From: Bacillota bacterium
GTDB lineage: Bacteria; Bacillota; Clostridia; Lachnospirales; Lachnospiraceae
DNA: 64,000 nt
Direction of reading: 5' to 3'
Assembly (NCBI GenBank): GCA_023415635.1
Contig: JAEZJV010000061.1
Coordinates: 1-64,000, forward strand
Part shown: positions 1-8,093 of the stretch, piece by piece
Layout: each line of letters starts with the position of its first letter
How positions within the stretch are numbered: position 1 is the first letter of the stretch
Translations under genes and position numbers: made by a program
Notes under the pieces: model-generated
Databases searched by the model: none
What the model was told of the DNA's origin: nothing
What the model saw: the letters and a program-made list of their open reading frames with translations, nothing else

Positions 1-95
1 TTTACCCATTTTGCTTCTTCCGGGATCGGCGCTGCGCCATGATGAACACCCTGTGTTACCGGACACATCATTTGAACTTCATGTGAATAAATCAT
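1..95 (-). CDS. Fe-S cluster assembly scaffold-like protein (N-terminus only)
   Basis: Only the first 31 codons lie in the window; the gene runs off the left edge. The translation begins MIYSHEVQMMCPVTQGVHHG and continues through a PIPEEAKWV segment. From memory this matches the conserved start of a NifU/IscU-like scaffold family that is common in Lachnospiraceae and usually sits beside a GGGtGRT-type protein. The ATG at 95 has an AAAGGAG site about 8 bases upstream, which settles the start. The catalytic and cluster-binding part is outside the window, so function rests on N-terminal similarity alone. A short ORF upstream ends in an ATGA overlap with this start codon, suggesting translational coupling. 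Confidence 0.6.
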   Translation of the reverse strand, partial: MIYSHEVQMMCPVTQGVHHGAAPIPEEAKWV

Positions 96-175
96 GTTTT
101 GTAACTCCTTTCAATATACATAGTATCGCATTTCATTACTCTATGGGCAAGTAAACTCTTAACAAAAGCAGTCAT
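92..175 (-). CDS. possible 27-residue upstream ORF or leader peptide
   Basis: An ATG at 175 follows a very strong GGGGAGG site by 5 bases and opens a 27-codon frame beginning MTAFVKSLLAHRVMKCDTMY. Its TGA stop overlaps the start codon of the scaffold gene as ATGA, the usual layout for coupled translation. I recognise no family. It has basic residues and no clear membrane segment. It could be a regulatory leader, a real microprotein or a remnant. The strength of the ribosome binding site is the main argument for translation. Confidence 0.35.
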   Translation of the reverse strand: MTAFVKSLLAHRVMKCDTMYIERSYKT

Positions 176-234
176 TTAAACCTCCCCTTGTTAAAAATTT
201 ATCTTGTATACCTAACATATTTTCGCATAAAACC

Positions 235-1059
235 TCAAATAAGTCTAGTACTATTTATTGAAATTTCAAGTCCTTTCATTATTTCAGTTAGCAGAATTCT
301 ATTGAATTCTAAGGCAGCATATTCCTCCTTCCAGGGAGTATGTCCACACCTGTCAAGAAGATGAGCGCAAATTATTAAATTACTCTCTGTCAACGGGGTA
401 ATCACACCGTCATAGGGATGCGGATCCAGCCTGCCATGGATCACTGTAATTGGGCAGCTTATTCTAGAGAATATCTCTAGCAATTCTCCCGATGCACGCA
501 GCTTGGCAGCCTCCGGCCAGATACTTGAATACATGGCACCATCAAAAGGAAGAGAATCCAAAGTCTCATAGGGCAGATTTATTTTACTGAAATAATCCGC
601 TGCTTCTACCAATTGTTCCAATCGGCTTAATTTCTTATCCTTATCTTCTGTATCCGGGTAATTTAGATCCTCTATCAATGCTTCAAATTCTATGGCTTCC
701 TCTCTCGAGAGATTCGCCTTTCTTCTCTCACCGATCTGTGCTATATAGTCGGAGGTTAAGGGACCGCATCCGACCAGAATTACTTTACTAACATATTCAG
801 GATACCGTGAGGCAAAAATCCCGGCCAACCACGCTCCCCAGGAATGACCGATCAGTTGTACCGGGCAGATACAATGCTGCAAAAGCTGTTCTTTCAATTC
901 CTCGACTAATTCGTCGATGGAATATTTGGATTGAAGAGGTTCAATGACCCCGTGGAATTCGGCTAAGCTTCTGGCTATTCCTGCTACGGCTCCGAAGCCC
1001 CCGGGTCCTCCGTGTAGAACAGCAATTCGAAAAGGCCTTATACCATAGGTTCTGACCAT
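235..1059 (-). CDS. alpha/beta hydrolase, proline iminopeptidase-like
   Basis: This 274-residue soluble protein has the alpha/beta hydrolase layout. HGGPG at residues 16-20 is the oxyanion-hole motif typical of proline iminopeptidase-like S33 enzymes. GHSWG at 71-75 holds the nucleophile Ser73. Asp212 (in HGRLDPHP) and His240 (in DRCGHTPW) complete a plausible triad. A helical cap region around 105-190 lies between the motifs. There is no signal peptide, so it should be cytoplasmic. A GAGAGGAATAGC site precedes the ATG at 1059. The substrate cannot be told from sequence; an esterase or C-C hydrolase is as possible as a peptidase. It sits alone between the scaffold gene and the beta-helix gene, in the same direction. 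Confidence 0.75.
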   Translation of the reverse strand: MVRTYGIRPFRIAVLHGGPGGFGAVAGIARSLAEFHGVIEPLQSKYSIDELVEELKEQLLQHCICPVQLIGHSWGAWLAGIFASRYPEYVSKVILVGCGPLTSDYIAQIGERRKANLSREEAIEFEALIEDLNYPDTEDKDKKLSRLEQLVEAADYFSKINLPYETLDSLPFDGAMYSSIWPEAAKLRASGELLEIFSRISCPITVIHGRLDPHPYDGVITPLTESNLIICAHLLDRCGHTPWKEEYAALEFNRILLTEIMKGLEISINSTRLI

Positions 1060-1185
1060 TGCTATTCCTCTCTTTCATTTTGTGATCCATAAAATAAATT
1101 ATTAAAATAGAGCTGCATCAAAATATCCCTTCGGACTTTATCCTCTAATGAGGCCGGGAATTCTGCAGCCTATCCTTCCATGTTG

Positions 1186-1854
1186 CTAATGCTTTGCAAC
1201 TATTTCTCCTGCCTTCTTATATATACTGGACTCAGGTACATACCCGCGTACCATGGAAAGAGGATAAATCGCGGCACTTCTCCCGACGACGGTTCCTGGA
1301 TTCAGTACGCTGTTGCAACCGACCTCCACATAGTCCCCAAGTATAGCCCCGAATTTCTTCAGCCCTGACTCTATATTAAGCTCACCTGCATGAACCGTAA
1401 TCAGGGTTTTATCGGATTTCACATTGGAGGTAATAGCACCTGCTCCCATATGGGCTTTATAGCCTAGGATAGAATCCCCTACATAATTATAATGGGGCAC
1501 CTGAACCTTGTTGAACAGGATAACGTTTTTAAGCTCTGTTGAATTACCAACAACAGCACCTTCTCCAACGATGGCATTTCCACGGATGAAGGCACAATGT
1601 CTGATCTGTGCTTCCCTGCATATAATAACCGGACCGGTAATAGATGCTGACGGTGCTACCTGGGCAGACTTGGCAATCCAGATATCCTCCCCCAGCTTAT
1701 CATAATCGTCAAGGGATAACCCCATACCGATTTTTATGATCTCGCTTTTGATTTTAGATAATACTTCCCAAGGATAGCTACAGCCGGTAAATATATTTTC
1801 AGCTATTGTCTCCTTCAAATTTAACAGTGAACGAATCATCAAATGCTCAGACAT
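1186..1854 (-). CDS. left-handed beta-helix (hexapeptide repeat) transferase-like protein
   Basis: The protein has 222 residues. After an N-terminal helical part of about 50 residues it carries irregular hexapeptide repeats (for example IAKSAQVAPSASITGPVI and later GNAIVGEGAVVGNS) that form a left-handed parallel beta-helix. This resembles the C-terminal acetyltransferase half of GlmU-type UDP-GlcNAc pyrophosphorylases, but no nucleotidyltransferase domain is present. The His-rich turn near VPHYNYVGDSILG and the asparagine in GAITSNVKSD recall sugar-nucleotide acyltransferases. I chose the ATG at 1854 because GGAGGGAAG lies 5-8 bases upstream; the frame is open five codons further to a TTG. 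The acceptor is unknown. The SD can be buried in a hairpin. Confidence 0.65.
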   Translation of the reverse strand: MSEHLMIRSLLNLKETIAENIFTGCSYPWEVLSKIKSEIIKIGMGLSLDDYDKLGEDIWIAKSAQVAPSASITGPVIICREAQIRHCAFIRGNAIVGEGAVVGNSTELKNVILFNKVQVPHYNYVGDSILGYKAHMGAGAITSNVKSDKTLITVHAGELNIESGLKKFGAILGDYVEVGCNSVLNPGTVVGRSAAIYPLSMVRGYVPESSIYKKAGEIVAKH

Positions 1855-1862
1855 ACATCTTC

Positions 1863-1903
1863 CCTCCAAATTCTTAGGAGGTTTTCCCCCTAATATCAGG
1901 AGG
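1863..1903 (-). promoter_or_regulatory. paired hairpins overlapping the Shine-Dalgarno site of the beta-helix gene
   Basis: Read on the minus strand, a CCTCC (1881-1877) can pair with the GGAGG of the ribosome binding site (1867-1863) across a 9-base loop. Just upstream CCTCCT (1903-1898) can pair with AGGGGG (1891-1886). The upstream CCTCC copies could also compete for the same SD. This is visible complementarity; a regulatory role is inference. Confidence 0.3.
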
Positions 1904-2022
1904 CTTTACCTTCCTTATTAATCACTAATATGCTGTTCTCTTCCTAATTCTATCCCAGCATGAACAATGCCGCAATAGCCAATACTACCATATTTTTGTA
2001 ATTATCCTCAAAAGCATTCGTC

Positions 2023-4125
2023 CTATTTTTTGTAATAAAGTGCTGTTTCCTGATAGTACTTTGATAAAGTGGATTGATTATTTAAGGTTTTTACACCCTC
2101 CACCATCCTGGCAACAAACCCCTCCAGCTTTCTTATATATTCCTCCTTTGTTATCTGTCCTTCTGCTACATAGGTAAGTCCCTTTTCCCAACTGGCTGTA
2201 AGCTCCGCATTCAATAATTGTTTAATTGAGGAATTGACCACGTCATATATTAATTCTCCCAGTAATGTCGGTGTTATGATCTGTGTCTTTTTATTCAAGT
2301 TCAGATATGTGATATTAACCAGCTTATTTAGAATTTCCGCGCGGGTCGCACTGGTTCCGATACCACTTCCCTTAATCTGAGCTCGTAGCTCCTCGTCTTC
2401 AATCAATTGTCCCGCATTTTCCATGGCAAGAATTAAGGCACCGGAGCTATAACGCTTCGGGGGGGCTGTTTCGCCTTCCTTAATCGTAATCAGCTTCACA
2501 GGTAGCTCGTCACCCTTCTTTAAATTCATTATCAGGTGAAGGAGGATCTGGTCGTCACTTTCCTGTTCATTACTGTCACTATCCTCTTGGTCCTTACCTT
2601 CCTCCTGTTTCTTAGAAACGGTATTCCCTTTGTCAGGGGAGTTCTGTGCGGATTTGTCTGTATAGCTTCCTGATACCTTAAGGTACCCTTCCTTCTCCAG
2701 CATCCGGAAGGTGGCAAAAAAGCTCTCACCACTAATCCGGGCAGTGATGCTGATTCTCCGATACTCAGCTGCCGGATAGAAGATGCTTAAGAAACGTCTG
2801 ACGATTGTCTCATATACTCTGCCGGCGGTATGAGAAAGAGAATTTAAAGCACTAAGTCCCTGTCCAGTCGGAATGATGGCGTAGTGATCCGTAATCTGGC
2901 TGTCATTGACATAGCGTGTCTTTGATATGCTCTTATAGGCACCCTGCTCCAAAATCTCGGTTACAAACTCCTTGAACTGACCCAAGCTCTGCAAACCCTT
3001 GATATTTTTATAGATTTCCTTAGATACAGCAGTAGATAAAACTCTGGCATCGGTTCTGGGATAGGTCACCAGCTTCTTCTCATATAACTCCTGAGCTATC
3101 TTCAAGGTCTCATCAGGACTGATTTTATAGAATCGGGAGCAATCATTCTGTAGCTCCGCCAGATTATATAACAGCGGTGGATTCTTGGTTTCCTTCTTCT
3201 TCTCTAATTGGGACACCTGTGCGAGAAGCTTATCTGTCTCAGCTTCCCAGGTACCGTCCGCCAGGATTTGAGGTATTCCTTCCGCAAGCTCCGTAATCAG
3301 TTTGACTGCAGAGATCTTCTCAGAGAAACCATTTTCCTTATACAGCAGCGGTGAATTGAAATACCTTGAACCCTCCACAGCCTTGAACTCTGCAGAAAAA
3401 TTCCTGTCCTGTACCTGAAGGCTGCTTAATACCCGGTAGAACGGGGTCTTAACAAAGCTCCGAATTTCTCTCTCTCTTCTTACCACCATACCAAGTACAC
3501 AGGTCATAACTCTGCCTACGGAGATCGCGTTCCATTTCTGGGAATTCAGAAGCTTCTGTACTTCATTACCATACTTTAGCGTCAGGATTCGGGAGAAATT
3601 GATTCCCATCAGATAATCCTCCTGAGCCCTAAGATAAGCTGCATCAGACAGGTTGTCATAGGCTGAAAGCGGTTTGGCTTCCCTAATACCGCGAAGAATT
3701 TCCTCCTCTGTCTGGGAATCTATCCAGACACGCTTTCTTGGCTTTGCTTCAGGAACCTTAGCTTCCTGATCCACCAGCCGGTATATGTACTCTCCTTCCC
3801 GACCCGAATCGGTACATACATAGATGATATCCACATCCTTCCGGGTAAGAAGCTCTTTTACGATTTGAAATTGTTTTTTTACATTTGGAATAATCTCATA
3901 TTTATATTTCTTTGGCAGAAACGGCAGCTTCTCCATGCTCCACTTCTTCAGTGCGGGATCATATGCCTCCGGATAGCTCATTGTCACCAAATGCCCGACG
4001 CACCAAGTAACGATAGCATTTTCTGATTCGATATATCCGTCCCTTTTGCTGCCGGTTATCTTCAGAGCTTTGGCAAACTCTGTCGCAACACTTGGTTTTT
4101 CTGCGATATACAGGCTTTTTGACAT
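2023..4125 (-). CDS. topB: DNA topoisomerase III
   Basis: This 700-residue type IA topoisomerase relaxes and decatenates DNA by single-strand passage. The Toprim domain is at the N-terminus (SLYIAEKPSVA at 4-14; TDSGREGEYI at 105-114, the acidic metal site in the variant lacking the second Asp that I recall from Firmicute TopB). The catalytic tyrosine is Tyr355 in KKLVTYPRTDA. The IGTSATRAEIL segment near the C-terminus is also typical. An acidic low-complexity linker (about 505-530, rich in D, E, S, N) is unusual. There is no C-terminal zinc-ribbon cluster. Length fits chromosomal TopB. Topoisomerase III also occurs on conjugative elements, but I see no relaxase or type IV secretion gene nearby. 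Confidence 0.9.
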   Translation of the reverse strand: MSKSLYIAEKPSVATEFAKALKITGSKRDGYIESENAIVTWCVGHLVTMSYPEAYDPALKKWSMEKLPFLPKKYKYEIIPNVKKQFQIVKELLTRKDVDIIYVCTDSGREGEYIYRLVDQEAKVPEAKPRKRVWIDSQTEEEILRGIREAKPLSAYDNLSDAAYLRAQEDYLMGINFSRILTLKYGNEVQKLLNSQKWNAISVGRVMTCVLGMVVRREREIRSFVKTPFYRVLSSLQVQDRNFSAEFKAVEGSRYFNSPLLYKENGFSEKISAVKLITELAEGIPQILADGTWEAETDKLLAQVSQLEKKKETKNPPLLYNLAELQNDCSRFYKISPDETLKIAQELYEKKLVTYPRTDARVLSTAVSKEIYKNIKGLQSLGQFKEFVTEILEQGAYKSISKTRYVNDSQITDHYAIIPTGQGLSALNSLSHTAGRVYETIVRRFLSIFYPAAEYRRISITARISGESFFATFRMLEKEGYLKVSGSYTDKSAQNSPDKGNTVSKKQEEGKDQEDSDSNEQESDDQILLHLIMNLKKGDELPVKLITIKEGETAPPKRYSSGALILAMENAGQLIEDEELRAQIKGSGIGTSATRAEILNKLVNITYLNLNKKTQIITPTLLGELIYDVVNSSIKQLLNAELTASWEKGLTYVAEGQITKEEYIRKLEGFVARMVEGVKTLNNQSTLSKYYQETALYYKK

Positions 4126-4149
4126 GTCAGACCAACTTTCTGGATTTAA

Positions 4150-4349
4150 ATAATGTACGGGATAAGCGATGCTCAGGCGCGGAGCTTTATCTCTTGTACG
4201 GGTTTATTATCTGTACGGGATAAGCGACGCTCAGGCGCGGAGCTCCTGAGCTCGCGTTACTCGCTTTATGATAACGCTTTCGATCTGGAAGCATAAATGC
4301 TTCCGATGCGATAGCGTTATCATAAAGCTTCGCTTATCCCGTACATTAT
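4150..4349. repeat. 200-bp MITE-like element with 20-bp perfect terminal inverted repeats
   Basis: The ends are perfect 20-bp inverted repeats, ATAATGTACGGGATAAGCGA at 4150-4169 and its complement at 4330-4349. The left end continues as a 32-bp unit (4155-4186) that is repeated directly at 4213-4244 with one mismatch. Inside lies a nested hairpin: CTTTATGATAACGC (4264-4277) pairs with 4314-4327, and GGAAGCA with TGCTTCC across a TAAA loop. It has no ORF and fills the gap between topB and the LUD gene. The structure fits a miniature inverted-repeat transposable element. I could not identify a clear target-site duplication. Confidence 0.6.
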
Positions 4350-4424
4350 AACCTATTTTCTCTCTTAGGACAAATAGAAATTGGCTGTGTTGTTATTTGT
4401 GCCCAGTTATTTTACGACTTCATA

Positions 4425-4453
4425 TTGAATATTGATATATGATAGTTTACAAT
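4425..4453 (+). promoter_or_regulatory. promoter of the LUD gene
   Basis: TTGAAT, 17 bases, TACAAT: a good sigma-A-type match ending 47 bases before the LUD start codon. Confidence 0.55.
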
Positions 4454-4499
4454 TATTGATAGACAGATGTGAATGATTGTATACAAAGGAGGAAGGCTT

Positions 4500-5135
4500 A
4501 TGTCACCCAAGAAGGTGTATTACGAGAATTTGGCGGATACGATTATTGAAAAATTCAATAAGAGAGGAATTGAGGGCTACTATTGCGAAGATGCTGAAGA
4601 GGCTTTGTTGACTACAAAACGTTTTCTGACTCCAGGCTGCTCCATCTCCTGGGGTGGTTCCCAGACCATCAAAGAGATCGGGTTGCTGGACGCGTTAAAC
4701 GAGGCCGATTATATTCTATATGACCGTGATACCGCGAAAACTCCTGCAGAAAGGTCTCTGATGTATAGTAAAACAGTGACTGCAGATTATTATTTCATGA
4801 GCGCTAATGCAATTACTATGGATGGGCAAATCGTCAATGTAGATGGCTTCGGAAACCGTGTTGCCTGTCTGATTACCGGTCCGAAAAATGTCATAATCAT
4901 CGCAGGAATGAATAAAATAGCAGTAGATGTGGATGCTGCAATTGACCGTGCCCGTAATATGGCTGCTCCTCCGAATTCAGTGCGCTTGAATAAAAAAACC
5001 CCCTGTGCAGAAACCGGCAAATGCGCAAATTGTCTGTCAGAGGATTGTATCTGTAATCATATTGTCGTTACCAGAAGATCTGGTATTCCAGGAAGAATCA
5101 AGGTTATACTAGTTGGTGAAGAGTTAGGTTATTAG
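4500..5135 (+). CDS. LUD-domain (DUF162) lactate utilization-type protein
   Basis: The protein has 211 residues. The LUD domain covers nearly all of it: helix-rich N-terminus, GCSISWGGSQTIKEIGLLDAL near residue 50, NVDGFGNRVACLITGPKNVI near 115-135, and a C-terminal cysteine-rich piece (CAETGKCANCLSEDCIC) followed by TRRSGIPGRIKVILVGEELG. In LutB/LutC-type systems LUD proteins take part in lactate oxidation to pyruvate. This stand-alone clostridial form is of uncertain function and no LutA/LutB partner is present. The clustered cysteines suggest metal or Fe-S binding (inference). I chose the ATG at 4500 because GGAGGAAGGCTT precedes it; an in-frame ATG nine codons earlier has no such site. 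A small membrane protein gene follows. Confidence 0.8.
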   Translation: MSPKKVYYENLADTIIEKFNKRGIEGYYCEDAEEALLTTKRFLTPGCSISWGGSQTIKEIGLLDALNEADYILYDRDTAKTPAERSLMYSKTVTADYYFMSANAITMDGQIVNVDGFGNRVACLITGPKNVIIIAGMNKIAVDVDAAIDRARNMAAPPNSVRLNKKTPCAETGKCANCLSEDCICNHIVVTRRSGIPGRIKVILVGEELGY

Positions 5136-5220
5136 AAGATGTATTCTCCAGGTTAGTATAAAATTATTATCTTGGTCCTTGTTAGAACATAATATTAAGA
5201 AGAAAGTGTAGGTAGTAGCC

Positions 5221-5397
5221 ATGTCAAAGGATTGTTGTTCATCACAAGCAGCTGAATGCAATGTAAAAGTTACTGTTGAAGTAAGTAAAATCGTGAAATC
5301 GCTCTGCATCGCAGGTGTGTTAATCGTAGGAATTATCTTTGGTACCAAGACCTTCCGTACCATGCTGGAAAGCGGTTTATTCAAAGTGGAAGAATAA
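5221..5397 (+). CDS. 58-residue small membrane protein, unknown function
   Basis: This short frame begins MSKDCCSSQAAECNVKVTVE. It has a Cys-rich N-terminus (Cys5, Cys6, Cys13), a central hydrophobic stretch (about residues 27-41, SLCIAGVLIVGIIFG) long enough for one membrane helix, and a charged C-terminus ending in KVEE. The ribosome binding site is weak (GAAAGTG). It lies 85 bases after the LUD gene and ends 33 bases before a strong terminator, so the two are probably co-transcribed. I do not recognise a family. The reading frame is clean and the product is protein-like. Confidence 0.55.
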   Translation: MSKDCCSSQAAECNVKVTVEVSKIVKSLCIAGVLIVGIIFGTKTFRTMLESGLFKVEE

Positions 5398-5429
5398 TAT
5401 TACCGAAGCAGTATAGACAATTCATTCAT

Positions 5430-5480
5430 GAAGGGCGCATCGCATACTAACTTCTTAGTTAGAATGCGATACGCCCTTTC
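5430..5480. terminator. bidirectional terminator between the LUD unit and the LRR gene
   Basis: AAGGGCGCATCGCAT pairs with ATGCGATACGCCCTT apart from one bulge, with an inner AACT/AGTT pair and T-rich flanks. It lies between convergent genes. Confidence 0.75.
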
Positions 5481-5499
5481 ATTGTTCTATCCTAATCGA

Positions 5500-7770
5500 T
5501 TACTGCTTTTTAATATAATAGAAATGCTCCTTTGCATTATATAAAACTTTGCAGTCTGCTACGGGGACCCAGGTCTTGGTATTGATTCCGTAAGTTCCAT
5601 TTGCTATAAAGCTGTCATATATTGCTCGGAATAATTCTTCCGGTTCACTGCTGATGCAGGCCAGGAAGGCTCGCAAAACTTCACTTTTCATAACCCCATA
5701 GATTGTATCCGGAATATAATGACCAACCGGATCAGGGACCCATGAATATATGATATAATGGCCCTCCTCCTCTTTCGTAAGATACATATTCTCATAGGCA
5801 CTATCCACCAATTCAACACAGTAAAATTTACCATAATTCCAAAACCCATTTGATGGCATGGAGGAATATCTCCAGTCGATGACCTCTTCAATAAAGGTAT
5901 CTGCTTTTTTCATTGCATCTTCAGATGGAGTTGAACCTTCTGAATCCTCACCCCAATAGTCGTAGTTTTGTAGATTAGCGTAAGCAAATTTCGTCAGCCT
6001 GGGAAATTCCGTACCCGCAGCCATATAAGTTTTACCGTTGGAATGGTACAGGGTATCTCCACAGCCATAAAAGGCTAAATATCCGACCTCGATGCCTTCC
6101 GGTTGCTTGAGTTTTGTTGCGGCATTACAGGAATAAAACGCAAAAGCACCGATTGATTGAATGCTTGAAGGCATGGTGATATCTTTCAAATTCCAGCACC
6201 CTGCAAAAGCAAAATCACCTATCTTTGTAAGACGATTTGGAAGCCTGCAAGAGATCATATTGATACAACCCGTGAAACTGGTATTCCCAATGGTTGTAAC
6301 CTTATCCGGGATAACAATGCTTTTTAGATTAAAGCAATTCCTAAATGCATTATTACCGATTTCGACCAAATTCTTGGATAATGTAATCTTTTTCAGATTG
6401 TCACAATCTGCAAAGAGGGATTTGGAAATTTTCGTTACTTGATTTGGAATAGTTACTTCCTTCAGAGAGTCACAGGATTGAAAAGCTCTATTTCCAATTG
6501 TCTTTAACGTTGACGGTAATTTAATGCTCTCCAGCTTTATACAATAACTAATAGCATCTTTACCAATATAGGTCAGTTTATTCCCCAAGGTGATACTTTT
6601 TAAATTTTTACAGGCTGTAAAAGTGTATGGTTCGATCCTTGTGATGCTATTCGGTAATGTAACCTTTACTAAATTCTTACATGAGTAGAAGGCTCCTTCC
6701 TGTAAGGTTTTAACTCCTTCCTTTATTACAACGGATTTTAAGTTGGTTGCAGAATTAAAGGCATAGGCCTCTATTGTCTTCACCGTTCCGGGAATCGTGA
6801 CTGAGGTTATTTTTGTATTGTCGGTAAATGCATCTCTCGCAATTTTAGTTACATGGCTTGGAATGGTAATTGCACCTTTCGCCTGTTTCCCATCGATCAA
6901 TACATGATTGATAATCATTAACTGTCCATTGTTACCTTGGGAAGCCAGCCAGGGAGTACCATAAAATGCATCCCCACCAATACTTTTCACCGTAGACGGC
7001 AAGGATACAGTTTTTAGTTTCTCACAACCTTGAAAAGCGCTATCTCCTACTACTTCAACACCCTTCTGAATTGTTACTGAAGACAGACTCTTGCAGTAAT
7101 AAAATGCACCATAGGGTATTTCCTTCACCGAAGAAGGAATGACTACAGATGTCATTTTGGGGTTATTCTCAAATGCTGATTTAGCGATCACTTTCACCTT
7201 CGATGGAATGGTAACCTTTCCGGAAGCATTATATCCATAAAACAGCACAGGTCCCCTGATGAGCAGCTTATCTGTACTTCGCGCTTTCTGATAGAGTGGT
7301 GTATAGTCGAGGCACCAATAGCCAACACTGGTTATACTGTCAGGAATGGTAATATCTTCCAATCCAGAACCACTAAAGACGCTGTTCCCAAGAATTTCGA
7401 TGCCTTCCGGGAGTACGATTTTCTTTAGAGATGTACAACTGTTAAAAGCAGACATCCCAATTTCTTTCAATCCTTTTTGCATTATTACTGTAGATAAATT
7501 CTCACAATCAGCAAATACACTCCTCCCAATCTTTGTCACACTCCCTGGGATGGTAATACTTTTCAGCTGACTATTATTCTGAAATGCCCCCTCATAAATC
7601 TCTGTTACTGAATCCGGAATCGTGACTGAGGTGTCATTACCCTTATAACGAACAAGTAAACCGTCCGTAATAGCAAAATCTGTTTCTGAACTTGCAAAAG
7701 CGGTCTTTCCCATTGGGAAGATGATACACAGAAAAGCAAAAAGAATGGTCGCGATAAATCGTTTCCTCAT
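5500..7770 (-). CDS. secreted leucine-rich-repeat (BspA-like) protein
   Basis: A 756-residue exported protein. Residues 1-27 form a signal peptide (basic start, hydrophobic core, cut near AFA-SS). Residues 35 to about 600 are some twenty BspA-type LRR_5 repeats of about 23 residues with the pattern (I/V)TIPxSVTxIGxxAFxxCxxLKS. Two repeats are interrupted by longer inserts (near 150-180 and 275-300). The last 150 residues are different, rich in Trp and Tyr, with no repeat and no LPXTG or transmembrane anchor that I can see. Related proteins are surface or secreted and often bind host or polymer targets; the ligand here is unknown. The gene stands alone and a nested inverted repeat lies upstream. 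Confidence 0.85.
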   Translation of the reverse strand: MRKRFIATILFAFLCIIFPMGKTAFASSETDFAITDGLLVRYKGNDTSVTIPDSVTEIYEGAFQNNSQLKSITIPGSVTKIGRSVFADCENLSTVIMQKGLKEIGMSAFNSCTSLKKIVLPEGIEILGNSVFSGSGLEDITIPDSITSVGYWCLDYTPLYQKARSTDKLLIRGPVLFYGYNASGKVTIPSKVKVIAKSAFENNPKMTSVVIPSSVKEIPYGAFYYCKSLSSVTIQKGVEVVGDSAFQGCEKLKTVSLPSTVKSIGGDAFYGTPWLASQGNNGQLMIINHVLIDGKQAKGAITIPSHVTKIARDAFTDNTKITSVTIPGTVKTIEAYAFNSATNLKSVVIKEGVKTLQEGAFYSCKNLVKVTLPNSITRIEPYTFTACKNLKSITLGNKLTYIGKDAISYCIKLESIKLPSTLKTIGNRAFQSCDSLKEVTIPNQVTKISKSLFADCDNLKKITLSKNLVEIGNNAFRNCFNLKSIVIPDKVTTIGNTSFTGCINMISCRLPNRLTKIGDFAFAGCWNLKDITMPSSIQSIGAFAFYSCNAATKLKQPEGIEVGYLAFYGCGDTLYHSNGKTYMAAGTEFPRLTKFAYANLQNYDYWGEDSEGSTPSEDAMKKADTFIEEVIDWRYSSMPSNGFWNYGKFYCVELVDSAYENMYLTKEEEGHYIIYSWVPDPVGHYIPDTIYGVMKSEVLRAFLACISSEPEELFRAIYDSFIANGTYGINTKTWVPVADCKVLYNAKEHFYYIKKQ

Positions 7771-7806
7771 TGGTGGTTTCTCCCTTTCATTATGTGTGTC
7801 GTATGA

Positions 7807-7857
7807 AATGGTAAAATGCTAAACCGATTTTTCAATCGTATAATACATTTTACCATT
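7807..7857. repeat. nested inverted repeat upstream of the LRR gene
   Basis: AATGGTAAAATG (7807-7818) is exactly repeated in inverted form at 7846-7857. Inside it CGATT (7825-7829) pairs with AATCG (7834-7838). It begins 37 bases before the LRR start and could be an operator or a 5' UTR structure. The rest of the 323-base gap to glyA holds only the glyA terminator and a short open stretch with no start. Confidence 0.5.
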
Positions 7858-8021
7858 AATGATGTGATTTGTACATCTTTCGCCGATTTCATCCTTTACA
7901 TGGATCAGAAGCAAGTATCACCAGCGTAATTCATCCATTGGAAGTTCAACCCAATCATCAGTCCAATCTGACAGATAGATTGCATCCGGTGATTAAAGAA
8001 AGCTTCACAGTAATATAAAAT

Positions 8022-8062
8022 AATAGGAAAGGGATCGTTTTGAAACGGTCCCTTTCCTATTA
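8022..8062 (-). terminator. terminator downstream of glyA
   Basis: TAATAGGAAAGGGA pairs with TCCCTTTCCTATTA, with an inner CGTTT/AAACG pair. On the minus strand it is followed by TTTTATATT. Confidence 0.75.
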
Positions 8063-8093
8063 AACGATGTTTCTTTATGGATAATAAGGCTTT

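Noticed and set aside
2023..4125. topB as a mark of an integrated conjugative element
   Set aside because: No relaxase, coupling protein, integrase or attachment site nearby; chromosomal topB is common in this group.
7915..7990. Short minus-strand open stretch with DWTDDWVELPMDELRW
   Set aside because: It is protein-like but only about 20 codons, follows a stop directly and has no start codon. It may be a tiny gene relic; too little to call.
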